Shown in pieces: positions 1 through 7,730 of a stretch of DNA of 16,973 nt. Both the position numbers and the translations under genes were made by a program. This stretch comes from Caedibacter sp052030685 (GTDB taxonomy: Bacteria > Pseudomonadota > Gammaproteobacteria > Francisellales > Francisellaceae), in assembly GCF_052030685.1 (NCBI RefSeq), contig NZ_JBQAJM010000038.1, positions 1 through 16,973 of the forward strand, read 5' to 3'. The notes under the pieces were generated by a model that saw nothing but the letters and a program-made list of their open reading frames with translations, did not search any database and had not been told where the DNA came from. How positions within the stretch are numbered: the first letter of the stretch is position 1; each line of letters starts with the position of its first letter.

Positions 1-35
1 AAGAGACTGAAAAACAGTCAAAATTATCTCCGCAT

Positions 36-3000
36 TCACCGTGGGACTATCGATGCCAAATAGTCGGGGACGCTACAACGGGCATAAATGGCATTGTTAA
101 TGGCATTCACATCAAAACGCGTCACCTCTCTTGGCTGCAATGGCACAGTAGAAAGGTTAGAAGAAGCAGTATTTGTAGCTGTAATTTCATTCGCTGTATG
201 AGCTGCTTTAATATATTTAAGAACTGGAACACGCTCACTATACGCTTGCACCTGGCTCCATTTGACCTCCTCAAATTGCAACATCGACTCATAACGTGAT
301 GGCCACTTGCTAAATTGAACAGCTAAGCTGTGGCGCGTTTGCAATAACTTATCATGATAAGCCCCTGGGCTTTTCACATAACGTAAACGACGATCAGCAT
401 CAACGTAGCGCAACACCTCATCGTATAATGCTCGTTGATCAGCACGTAAAGATTGTTTAAATTCGATTTCTCGCGCACGTATCGCATCAATATAATAGCC
501 TTTCTGATAATCAGCAGCATGTGCTTTAAAGGCTTTATAGATCTGTCCTTTGCCATAATCTAATGACAAATCAAGTGCCAGCATTTGCGCTAATATCTGA
601 TTATCCTGATCTTTTACTTTGCGGTATTCACCAACATCAATCACTAATTGATGACCATGTGCTGCCTTATTGAGCTTGAGCACATCGATACGCTTAAAGG
701 TGTTTTTCAACAACTCATCTTTAATTTGACCGCTACTAACGTAAGCTTTATGCGCTTTTTCATTTTTAATATCTGTCAAACGACTGGCTTTAGCTTCTAG
801 CTCAGCAATATTAACAGTTGGGTTTTCAAGTCGTCTCGCTTGACGGATTTGCGCCCATGCCTGCTTGGTTTTTTCCATTGCAATATCGTAATCAGCCAAC
901 GCTTGATAAACAGATGCTTTTTGCGGGTCATCAATTACTTTAAGACCTTCAGCATATTGATGTTCAAGCGCCTGTATTGAAATGGTTTTAATATCACAGT
1001 CTTTATGTCCTTTTAGATAGAACATATGCTTACCAAGATTTTGCATAATCTCATAAGCAATAGCTTTGTCTTTCATGCCTGACTGTAGATAGGTATCAAT
1101 ACGATCTTTAGCTGCAAGACGCGCTTCATGTAAGCCAACATGATAGATAAAACGTTTTGAGTAAAAATGCGGGAACTTATCACGCAATTGCTTCTGGCTT
1201 TCTTCATCAGTCGCTAAAAGCTCAGGATTTTTTTGCGCAAGCTTATAAGCCATTTCATTACGCACGGCAATGGTGTAATAGTAATTCTCTTTAAAGTTTG
1301 CAATCTCTGCTTTAAGTGAAGCTTCTTCAATATTTTCTTTATTTGCTTCATCCGCGCTAGTCGATTTTCTAAGCTCAACCAACTGCGCTTCAAGCACCTT
1401 TAATTCCTTGGTCATATCAGAAACCGTGCGACAAATATCACTGTGTCCAGTAATCGCATCAAAGGTTACCTGATCAGCGGCACTTAAATCAGCACGTACC
1501 TGGCGCAATTTCTCAGGCAGTGCTACCTTGTACAGTGGCAACCACAATAAGCCTGCCTCACGCGCAAGGCCATAATAGCCTTTACTATCTTGCGTAAACT
1601 GATAAGCCAGTTTTTCTAACTGTGCTTGCGGTGTTTTTGGATTCAAATAGGCTTCAATTTCTAAACGCTTAGTCTCTCTGGCATGCGCTTTTTCAATACG
1701 CTCAATCGTTGCTTTTAAGCGTGACTCATCTTTGATCTGATACTTAAGAATAGATTGGTAATCAACACCCTTCTCAATAAGCGCATAGGCAGTGCGATCG
1801 GCTTTTCTGGCAAATTGTGCTGAGGTGTTAGCATAAGTCTGTAAATGCTTTGGTCTAAACACAGAATCAACATAAACATGACCATCAAACGCATGTTGTG
1901 TTTTCTTATAATAGCGATAGCTTTGATAAGAAGCATCCAAGTAGTTTTTAACTAAATGTATATCCTGATGCTTGGTTGCTGAGGACAACCCACGCAGTAA
2001 CATCACCTTCTCAAGCTTTATCACATCGGCTTTTGCTTGTTTGTAGACATGAGCAGCCTGTAAGTGATTACCATAACGCTTGCCATCTTCAAGCAATGCC
2101 TTGGCTTCCTCAAAGCGTGATACACTTTGTAAAGCTGATTGATAACGATGTACACGATCATAATTGCTTGCAGCTTCACGTAATCGCTCCAGATCAATCT
2201 TCGCAAAATCAATGGCTCCACGGTACTGATCAAGATTTTGTACAATATCATATGCCAAAGCATCACGCTGATAACCATAATGCTGCGCCATCTGACGTAA
2301 CCTATCTTTGCGATCACTAGGTGATTTGTATTGCTCATAATCTTTCTGTTGTTCGCTAATGCGATAAAATGCTTGCCAGTTTGTTCGAGCGCTTTTTGCC
2401 AGTGTCAAATAGTCATTAATCACATTAACCGATTGACGGTATTCTTTGGAGCCCCTTAAAACCTGTAAGCGTCTATCAAAATGCCAGTTAGCAATATTGA
2501 TGTCTTTCCAGCCATCATTAAAAGCATGTTCAACATAGCCACTCATTATCGCAAATTGTGATTTAATCTGATGCGCTACCATCATCTGTCCAATGGATGT
2601 TGCATCAGATGATCTAAAGCGATCAACCAGATTGTTTGCGGTTTTATGCTCCTTGGCGTGTTGCTTAAGCTTATTTTGATCAATGTGGAAAAAGTCACTG
2701 ACTTCTTGAGCAACATCAGAAGATGCTAAGGTTGAAGCAACCGCATTTCTCGATTGCCTTAATAAAGCACAACGCCTTGAAACTGCTTCAATTTTTTCTT
2801 TATGTTTATTTTCACTCTCATTATTATCAGAATGATCATCACTTAGTGATTTCAGACGACGAAGCTCTGCATAGCTTTCAAAAAGCGCATGATTTCGTTG
2901 AATATAGTCTCTGGCATCCTTAATAAAGACGCGATACTCCACACCAAAGTGTGCAAAGGCTTTTTCATACTGAACATTAGCCGCCTGATTGCGTAGCTCA

Positions 3001-6000
3001 TTGATAAAGTCAAATGCTTGCGTCTCTGTATCAAAAGCTTTAAATATATGTCGCTGATAACTGCTTAAATCCTCTATAATCTTAGCCGCTTGCTCTGGCT
3101 GCCATAGCTGTTTAAGTGTATAGGCTTTAGCAAGCGCGTGAACTTGATCATGCTTCTCATAGAAATCATACGCCTTATTAAGTGTCGCACTGGTAATACG
3201 ATTCGCATGTAAGCTTTCCGTTAGATCAATGGCGTTGTTTTTAATGCGATGAGCTAACACACCATGATCAACTTGTAGCTGATATAGATCATCCCACAAG
3301 TCTTGTACTTTAGGATCATTTTGCGCATCAGCCAATGTACGCTCACCCAGTGCCTCATTAATGGCTTTAGATAACTTGGCAATCTCAATACGCTTATCCG
3401 CAAATGAGGCAACAATCCGCGCCTCTTCTCTAACACGTAGCATGTCACGCTGCTCATCACTGATCGCAGCTTCTTTGCGTGCCAGTGTTTTCTCAACATA
3501 CGCCTGATAATTCGATAAATACAACCATGCATCGTGTAGCTTATCCGCTGTTTTGGAAACCAAGCCTGCGGCACGATCAGCAACATGCTCACCATCAAAC
3601 CCACGGTTAATCGCAAAACGTACCGGATAATCATAAATATGATCTTTTAAACCACCGCGCGTAACCACTTCTTTAACATGATCAAGATCATTAAAGGTTT
3701 CACCATCAACAAATAAATCAAAGCTCTCTCGATGACGTGTACCACCCACTAAGAACAAATGACGATCCCAACCTACCGAATCAACATCAGCAAGCGTATG
3801 ATCGAAAGTGGCACCCTGTAGTTTATGAATTGTTGCAGCATAGGCATAGTTAAAGTGATTATACGCAGCCGGATCAAACGTAATGCTTTGCCCTGATTTA
3901 AGCGTCACAGTAACATGCTTTTTATCAACCGCACTCACCGTCCCCATAAAGCCATTCTTAACACCTAGCTTCTTATCATTGCGCGTAAACAATAAGCGCT
4001 CACCAACCGCAATGGTCAGCTGCTTTCGATTGTCATTCTTAAAGCTAACACCACCAGCAAGCTTTCCTTGATCAACCAAGCGCTGCCGCGCCATTTTATT
4101 AAGCGCATCAATACTATCATTCTTATGCGCTAACATTATAACTTCAGATAGTGGCGCGCCATCATCAAGATGTGACTGCCAACGCGCAAGCATCGCAGTA
4201 TGCTTATCTTTAGCTTGATCATAAAAATGAACATGCCCATGCGACTGATAAAGATCAAACCCTTTACCTGTCTCCTGCGTCTCAAAATGAACCGTTGCCT
4301 CTCGCTGCCAATCTTGCTTCTGACGAATAATATCCGTCATCTTAGAAGCTCCAACCTCATCAATAATTGAGCGCATCGATGCACCTGGTCCAATCGGCTG
4401 CGTTTGCTCATCATCACCAATACCAACAAGCTTAGCTTCAGCTTGCACGACATGCTTCATCAAGCGATGCGCATCATCCAGTGCCAGCATCCCAAACTCA
4501 TCAACGACAACTATATCACGCTTAGATAAGCGTAGATGCCCTTTATCTAGCTGATACAGTAAAGAAGCAGCAGTATGTGATTTAATATCAGAAGAAGATT
4601 GCAGCTCAGCAGCTGCCGCACCAGATAGCGCCGTACCCACAACATTAAAGCCCGCTTTTTGCCATATCTCATTAGCAAGCTTCATCATAAAGCTCTTACC
4701 TGTACCCGCAAAACCAACGGTCACACCAATGGATTTACCTTGAAGTAAATGACGTAATGACTGCTCTTGGGTTGGACGTAAATCATAGGACTTTAATACT
4801 TTAGCAATATCAGTATCAAAAACATGAAAGCCTTTACGCTTATTAAGCATTCTAGCCATATCACGCAAATCGAGCTCTTTATCAAAATGCAGCTTGGTGG
4901 TGTAGCTGTCTCTTCCATCAATGCCAACGCCCAAGTAGACCAACTTTTGATCTTGAATAACCTTCTGATAAACCTGATTAAAGTTTTGCGTACCCACTTC
5001 ATCGTGCTCAAAAACCGATTCTTTGATCTGCTTATCACTAAAAATCCCATGATTGGCTTCAAGTTTTTCAATCACCTGATACGTCAAAGCAGATTGTGAA
5101 AGTGGCAAAACAGGTTGATTATCAGTCAAATTAGCTTGATGAGCACCTACCGTATACTTATCAATATCGCCCTTAATGTCAGAGGATAGACTAGAAATCA
5201 CACTATTTTGATCAATAGAAGTAGCATCATTTTTTGAGTTCGTGGCGATTTTAGCGTTTGAATGATCAGAAGATGGATGGTCATTTGTAGGATTTTCAAC
5301 CTCAGTGTAGACGATGTGTTTTGAATCAGAAGCTATTTTTGCGACAGAATCATGAGAAGGTAGCTGGTCATTGACAGGGGTCTTTGGTGTATTCTCAGTA
5401 TCATTTAAGGTTTTAGCTGCCAATGGTAAAGGAGAAACCGCTTCATTTTGCCCACCCTTCCCTGGCGTCTCATCTGCACTTTCTTCTGTCTTTTCTTTTA
5501 TCTTCTCTTTTATATTTTCTTCTTTTTCTGTATTTTCATGCTGCTGATTTTTAACAATACTCAACACCTCATTCGGTACTGCAAAGCGTGATAATTCCTC
5601 TTCAACATGCGCTGAATCGATGCAAACATGTTCCTGCTCAAGCTTCTTAATAATAATTTCTGGATTGTCTTGAATCTTTAATAAATTCTCAGCTTTGATT
5701 AATTGATTTTGCGCTAATTTATACTTTTGATGTTCGCTGTCTTTCATGTGTTTAGCTTTACCCACTTTCTTCATGGGCACCAAATCAAGGTCACGATCAG
5801 CATAACTTCTATGGTCAATTTGAACATCTAAACCTTTTCGCTTGGCAAATTCATTAACACACTCAGACCACTCACCTCTGACCTTAAGATACATTTCCTT
5901 AAGCTCGCCCATCTTCAATTGCAACTTATTACTAAAACCTGCTTCAGTCAATTGACGCATCGGCATTAAAATATGAAAATGGGGATTGTTCTTTTCCCAG

Positions 6001-6395
6001 TGAATGGCAACATCAGCAAATATACCATCAACAGCAATATACTTTTTAACAAACTCATCAACCAACTCTTTGGCATCAGCAAAACTAAATTCCAATGGAA
6101 TAGAAACATCATCATGAAAACAAAGTTGTGCACGTGGATGCTTTTCAATTAACTCTATGCGATTCCAAATTTCATCAGATAACTCTTTGCTTGCATCAAA
6201 CTTTTTTACCCAATCAGGGGCATCCTCAGGCAAATAACTCTTTTTAAAAACAACGTGATTCTTATCACTAAAGTCAATTGTCTTGTCTAGGCGTATACAC
6301 TTTTTTGATTCTCCACGAATGTAAGCTGCGGCAAATACCGCATTAAAGCCTTCTGCTCGCTTACCGAAGTTTCGGGAGTAGTGATAAATCGCCAT
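36..6395 (-). CDS. traA: TraA-type conjugative relaxase-helicase, MOBQ class, 2119 aa
   Basis: This protein should nick oriT, stay covalently bound to the 5' end and unwind the strand for transfer. The N-terminus is a MobA/MobL relaxase: it opens MAIYHYSR, has Tyr25 in AAAYIRGES (the position of the catalytic Tyr in RSF1010/R1162 MobA), and has the metal-binding histidines H132, H139 and H141 in HWEKNNPHFHI. A polar, low-complexity linker spans about residues 225-425. An SF1/RecD-like helicase follows, with Walker A GFAGTGKS (K567), Walker B VVVDEFG (D632, E633), a GDDEQTQPIGPG stretch near 660-675 and a late motif HKLQGATF (Q860). From about 950 to the end it is charged and helical, with diverged repeats. 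At 2119 residues it is about twice the length of Ti TraA. All catalytic motifs are intact. The start is chosen because MAIYH is the family N-terminus; the nearest Shine-Dalgarno-like AAGGA is rather far upstream. It is divergent from traC across oriT. Confidence 0.93.
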   Translation of the reverse strand: MAIYHYSRNFGKRAEGFNAVFAAAYIRGESKKCIRLDKTIDFSDKNHVVFKKSYLPEDAPDWVKKFDASKELSDEIWNRIELIEKHPRAQLCFHDDVSIPLEFSFADAKELVDEFVKKYIAVDGIFADVAIHWEKNNPHFHILMPMRQLTEAGFSNKLQLKMGELKEMYLKVRGEWSECVNEFAKRKGLDVQIDHRSYADRDLDLVPMKKVGKAKHMKDSEHQKYKLAQNQLIKAENLLKIQDNPEIIIKKLEQEHVCIDSAHVEEELSRFAVPNEVLSIVKNQQHENTEKEENIKEKIKEKTEESADETPGKGGQNEAVSPLPLAAKTLNDTENTPKTPVNDQLPSHDSVAKIASDSKHIVYTEVENPTNDHPSSDHSNAKIATNSKNDATSIDQNSVISSLSSDIKGDIDKYTVGAHQANLTDNQPVLPLSQSALTYQVIEKLEANHGIFSDKQIKESVFEHDEVGTQNFNQVYQKVIQDQKLVYLGVGIDGRDSYTTKLHFDKELDLRDMARMLNKRKGFHVFDTDIAKVLKSYDLRPTQEQSLRHLLQGKSIGVTVGFAGTGKSFMMKLANEIWQKAGFNVVGTALSGAAAAELQSSSDIKSHTAASLLYQLDKGHLRLSKRDIVVVDEFGMLALDDAHRLMKHVVQAEAKLVGIGDDEQTQPIGPGASMRSIIDEVGASKMTDIIRQKQDWQREATVHFETQETGKGFDLYQSHGHVHFYDQAKDKHTAMLARWQSHLDDGAPLSEVIMLAHKNDSIDALNKMARQRLVDQGKLAGGVSFKNDNRKQLTIAVGERLLFTRNDKKLGVKNGFMGTVSAVDKKHVTVTLKSGQSITFDPAAYNHFNYAYAATIHKLQGATFDHTLADVDSVGWDRHLFLVGGTRHRESFDLFVDGETFNDLDHVKEVVTRGGLKDHIYDYPVRFAINRGFDGEHVADRAAGLVSKTADKLHDAWLYLSNYQAYVEKTLARKEAAISDEQRDMLRVREEARIVASFADKRIEIAKLSKAINEALGERTLADAQNDPKVQDLWDDLYQLQVDHGVLAHRIKNNAIDLTESLHANRITSATLNKAYDFYEKHDQVHALAKAYTLKQLWQPEQAAKIIEDLSSYQRHIFKAFDTETQAFDFINELRNQAANVQYEKAFAHFGVEYRVFIKDARDYIQRNHALFESYAELRRLKSLSDDHSDNNESENKHKEKIEAVSRRCALLRQSRNAVASTLASSDVAQEVSDFFHIDQNKLKQHAKEHKTANNLVDRFRSSDATSIGQMMVAHQIKSQFAIMSGYVEHAFNDGWKDINIANWHFDRRLQVLRGSKEYRQSVNVINDYLTLAKSARTNWQAFYRISEQQKDYEQYKSPSDRKDRLRQMAQHYGYQRDALAYDIVQNLDQYRGAIDFAKIDLERLREAASNYDRVHRYQSALQSVSRFEEAKALLEDGKRYGNHLQAAHVYKQAKADVIKLEKVMLLRGLSSATKHQDIHLVKNYLDASYQSYRYYKKTQHAFDGHVYVDSVFRPKHLQTYANTSAQFARKADRTAYALIEKGVDYQSILKYQIKDESRLKATIERIEKAHARETKRLEIEAYLNPKTPQAQLEKLAYQFTQDSKGYYGLAREAGLLWLPLYKVALPEKLRQVRADLSAADQVTFDAITGHSDICRTVSDMTKELKVLEAQLVELRKSTSADEANKENIEEASLKAEIANFKENYYYTIAVRNEMAYKLAQKNPELLATDEESQKQLRDKFPHFYSKRFIYHVGLHEARLAAKDRIDTYLQSGMKDKAIAYEIMQNLGKHMFYLKGHKDCDIKTISIQALEHQYAEGLKVIDDPQKASVYQALADYDIAMEKTKQAWAQIRQARRLENPTVNIAELEAKASRLTDIKNEKAHKAYVSSGQIKDELLKNTFKRIDVLKLNKAAHGHQLVIDVGEYRKVKDQDNQILAQMLALDLSLDYGKGQIYKAFKAHAADYQKGYYIDAIRAREIEFKQSLRADQRALYDEVLRYVDADRRLRYVKSPGAYHDKLLQTRHSLAVQFSKWPSRYESMLQFEEVKWSQVQAYSERVPVLKYIKAAHTANEITATNTASSNLSTVPLQPREVTRFDVNAINNAIYARCSVPDYLASIVPR

Positions 6396-6429
6396 CTAGT
6401 ACAATTCAATCCTTATATTGATACCCTGT

Positions 6430-6458
6430 ACTTTAGCAGATCGCACAGTAAGTCGCAA
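6430..6458 (-). promoter_or_regulatory. candidate traA promoter
   Basis: Read on the minus strand there is a -35-like TTGCGA (complement of 6453-6458), a 17-base spacer and a -10-like TAAAGT (complement of 6430-6435), about 35 bases upstream of the traA start. The -35 box lies in the oriT hairpin, so relaxase bound at oriT could repress its own gene, as is known for RSF1010-type systems. This is a consensus match by eye only. Confidence 0.35.
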
Positions 6459-6484
6459 GACTTACACAAGTGCGCATTAGGTTA
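6442..6484 (+). other. oriT: origin of transfer (oriT) with RSF1010/Ti-type nic
   Basis: A perfect hairpin GTAAGTC-GCAA-GACTTAC spans 6448-6465. It is followed four bases later by AAGTGCGCATT, close to the RSF1010-family nic core TAAGTGCG/CCCT. By analogy the cut lies between G6474 and C6475 on the plus strand. An outer pair CGCAC (6442-6446) and GTGCG (6470-6474) also complement each other. The hairpin-then-nic geometry, the position between divergent traA and traC, and the MOBQ relaxase beside it all agree. Cleavage here would send the traC side into the recipient first and traA last. Confidence 0.8.
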
Positions 6485-6527
6485 GGAACGCAAAAAACCA
6501 AGATGCCGATATGGTCACAACCTAATG
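6475..6527. repeat. 9-bp inverted repeat beside nic
   Basis: CATTAGGTT at 6475-6483 is perfectly inverted as AACCTAATG at 6519-6527, with 35 bases between. The left arm starts at the predicted nic. It could be a binding site for an accessory relaxosome protein such as the neighbouring TraC/TraD products, or an operator for traC. The function is inferred from position alone. Confidence 0.5.
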
Positions 6528-6619
6528 TTCTAATGTATTCGCTACGCTCATGTTTTCTTAAGAGTCCTTTGCTGCTATCATAGACCTGTCATAATCGGAT
6601 TAAAATTAAGGAAGTTTTG

Positions 6620-6898
6620 ATGGCTGCCAAGAAAAAGACACCACAAGAACGTAAAGCGGATATTCAAAAGCAAATTGATGATCTTAAAAAACTAGAAGCA
6701 AAGATTGATAAAGATCGCGCTGATAAAGTTGGTAAGTTGGCACTCAAATATGGTGTAACAGATTTAGAGGATGGCATCATTGAAAATGAGTTTAAAGCGA
6801 TTGCCGAAAAATATAAAGAAGACAAAGAGATGCTTGATAAACTGGATGATGAAGTAAAAAAGTCATCATCAGAATCAACCGCAAGCGCACCGAGTTAA
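6620..6898 (+). CDS. traC: TraC-like small relaxosome accessory protein, 92 aa
   Basis: This is a small, highly charged protein. Residues 8-35 form a likely coiled coil rich in K, D and E. They are followed by VGKLALKYGVTDLED (37-51), which resembles the 'IGKLALKAGL.DLDI' signature of Ti-type TraC/TraD conjugal transfer proteins, and then an amphipathic helix and a Ser-rich tail. Such proteins are thought to assist the relaxase at oriT. The ATG at 6620 is preferred over the in-frame TTG just before it, because AAGGAAG (6608-6614) sits at good distance from the ATG. It diverges from traA across oriT and is followed by the traD-like frame. A weak promoter candidate is TTGCTG (6569) with CATAAT (6590) at 15-base spacing. 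The family assignment rests on pattern memory, not a search. Confidence 0.7.
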   Translation: MAAKKKTPQERKADIQKQIDDLKKLEAKIDKDRADKVGKLALKYGVTDLEDGIIENEFKAIAEKYKEDKEMLDKLDDEVKKSSSESTASAPS

Positions 6899-6948
6899 CT
6901 ACCCTTTCAGTACGTGAACGCAAAAAGGACTCACGGCAAAAGTTCTTA

Positions 6949-7353
6949 ATGGGTCTTGCGTTTGAAAAAGCAAACCTTGAGTTGTTCTTAAAAACACAAT
7001 GCACATTTTGTAAATTATCAGCAGACAAAGTTAACCATTATATAAACTCAACATTTGCAACAGCAATCTGCAAAAAAGCCATTGAGCTAATTGAAAGTAA
7101 TGTGCAAGAGCATGATTTTTATAAAATCGGTTCTGCGGTTTTTAATGCGCGTAATTATGAATACCAAAGTAGTAAACGTGATCAACTCTTTGCCCTCTTT
7201 GGCCAGGATTACGAAAAAATACGTTTCCACAATATTGTGCGCTTGGGTGGTGACATCATCGCATCAGGTTTGAGTGAATATCACAAGGCAACCGTCGTGG
7301 GGTCAATCCATTTCATTGCCAAGCAATATTTCAACATAGATCATACATTGTAA
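6949..7353 (+). CDS. traD: TraD-like conjugal transfer protein, start uncertain
   Basis: From the first ATG the product is 134 residues. The frame is open back to a stop at 6850-6852. The codons just before the ATG read VRERKKDSRQKFL and continue into MGLAFEKANLE. That matches the usual beginning of small Ti-type TraD proteins (a basic 'R.RK..TR.K...G.L..KA' segment), so the true N-terminus probably lies near 6895-6910. No ATG, GTG or TTG exists in frame there. The rest has a CTFC pair (C18, C21 from the ATG) and predicted helices, with no domain I can name. The frame overlaps the end of traC, so translational coupling, a rare start codon or frameshifting is possible, as is a lost start codon. 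The CDS itself is likely real; the coordinates of its 5' end are not settled. Confidence 0.6.
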   Translation: MGLAFEKANLELFLKTQCTFCKLSADKVNHYINSTFATAICKKAIELIESNVQEHDFYKIGSAVFNARNYEYQSSKRDQLFALFGQDYEKIRFHNIVRLGGDIIASGLSEYHKATVVGSIHFIAKQYFNIDHTL

Positions 7354-7621
7354 AGTCAATCATACTTCATAACCACAATGTCGTTGTCGATATTTCTCAG
7401 CACACAACAACTCGACACACTTCATAAGTGCACCCACCCTTCTGCCAAGTAAGTAAAGTTACCATGGCACTTATTCGGTCTCGTTGTTTTTGATTTACCA
7501 TTATGATTATTTATTCTTTTAATTTTATATTTTATTTATAACAATCATTTAGATATATAGATTACTATTTTAAATAACGATTAAAGACGTTTTAAATCGA
7601 TCTACAAGAAGTTCTAAAGCA

Positions 7622-7641
7622 ATCTGTTCGCGCGTACAGAT
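7622..7641. promoter_or_regulatory. near-perfect palindrome, candidate parS or parB operator
   Basis: ATCTGT-T-CGCGCG-T-ACAGAT reads the same on both strands at 18 of 20 positions. Its CGCGCG core stands out in very AT-rich surroundings. It lies about 90 bases before the parB start. ParB-family proteins bind palindromes of 14-20 bp close to their own genes, so this is the best candidate site in the window. No second copy was noticed. Confidence 0.45.
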
Positions 7642-7671
7642 AATTAATAAAAAATATTTTAAATTAATTAC

Positions 7672-7700
7672 TTGATATTTCCTGTTTATAATGATAAATA
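7672..7700 (+). promoter_or_regulatory. candidate parB promoter
   Basis: TTGATA (7672-7677) and TAAATA (7695-7700) are separated by 17 bases and end 30 bases before the parB ATG. The palindrome at 7622-7641 is immediately upstream, so ParB binding could regulate it. This is a visual consensus match. Confidence 0.45.
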
Positions 7701-7730
7701 TAGCACTATAAATATTTAGATGGAATTATC

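Larger units (their letters stand above)
7354..7730. other. AT-rich intergenic region upstream of parB
   Basis: I see no gene in these 377 bases. The part from about 7490 to 7720 is extremely AT-rich. It contains an 8-bp inverted repeat (ATAAGTGC 7424-7431, GCACTTAT 7467-7474), three copies of TTTTAAAT (7568, 7590, 7657), a GC-core palindrome at 7622-7641 and a promoter-like sequence before parB. It could hold a partition site, regulatory sites or part of a replication origin. I see no clear rho-independent terminator. Confidence 0.6.

Noticed and set aside
4793..5099. Overlapping ORFs on both strands inside traA (and similar ones at 1715-2338, 2723-3034, 3254-3634)
   Set aside because: They are short frames opposite or alongside a gene with intact domain motifs over the whole span; none has a family-like sequence or ribosome site.
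6792..7028. Minus-strand 78-codon ORF across traC and traD
   Set aside because: It lies antisense to two transfer genes and has no recognisable motif; the plus-strand frames carry the family features.
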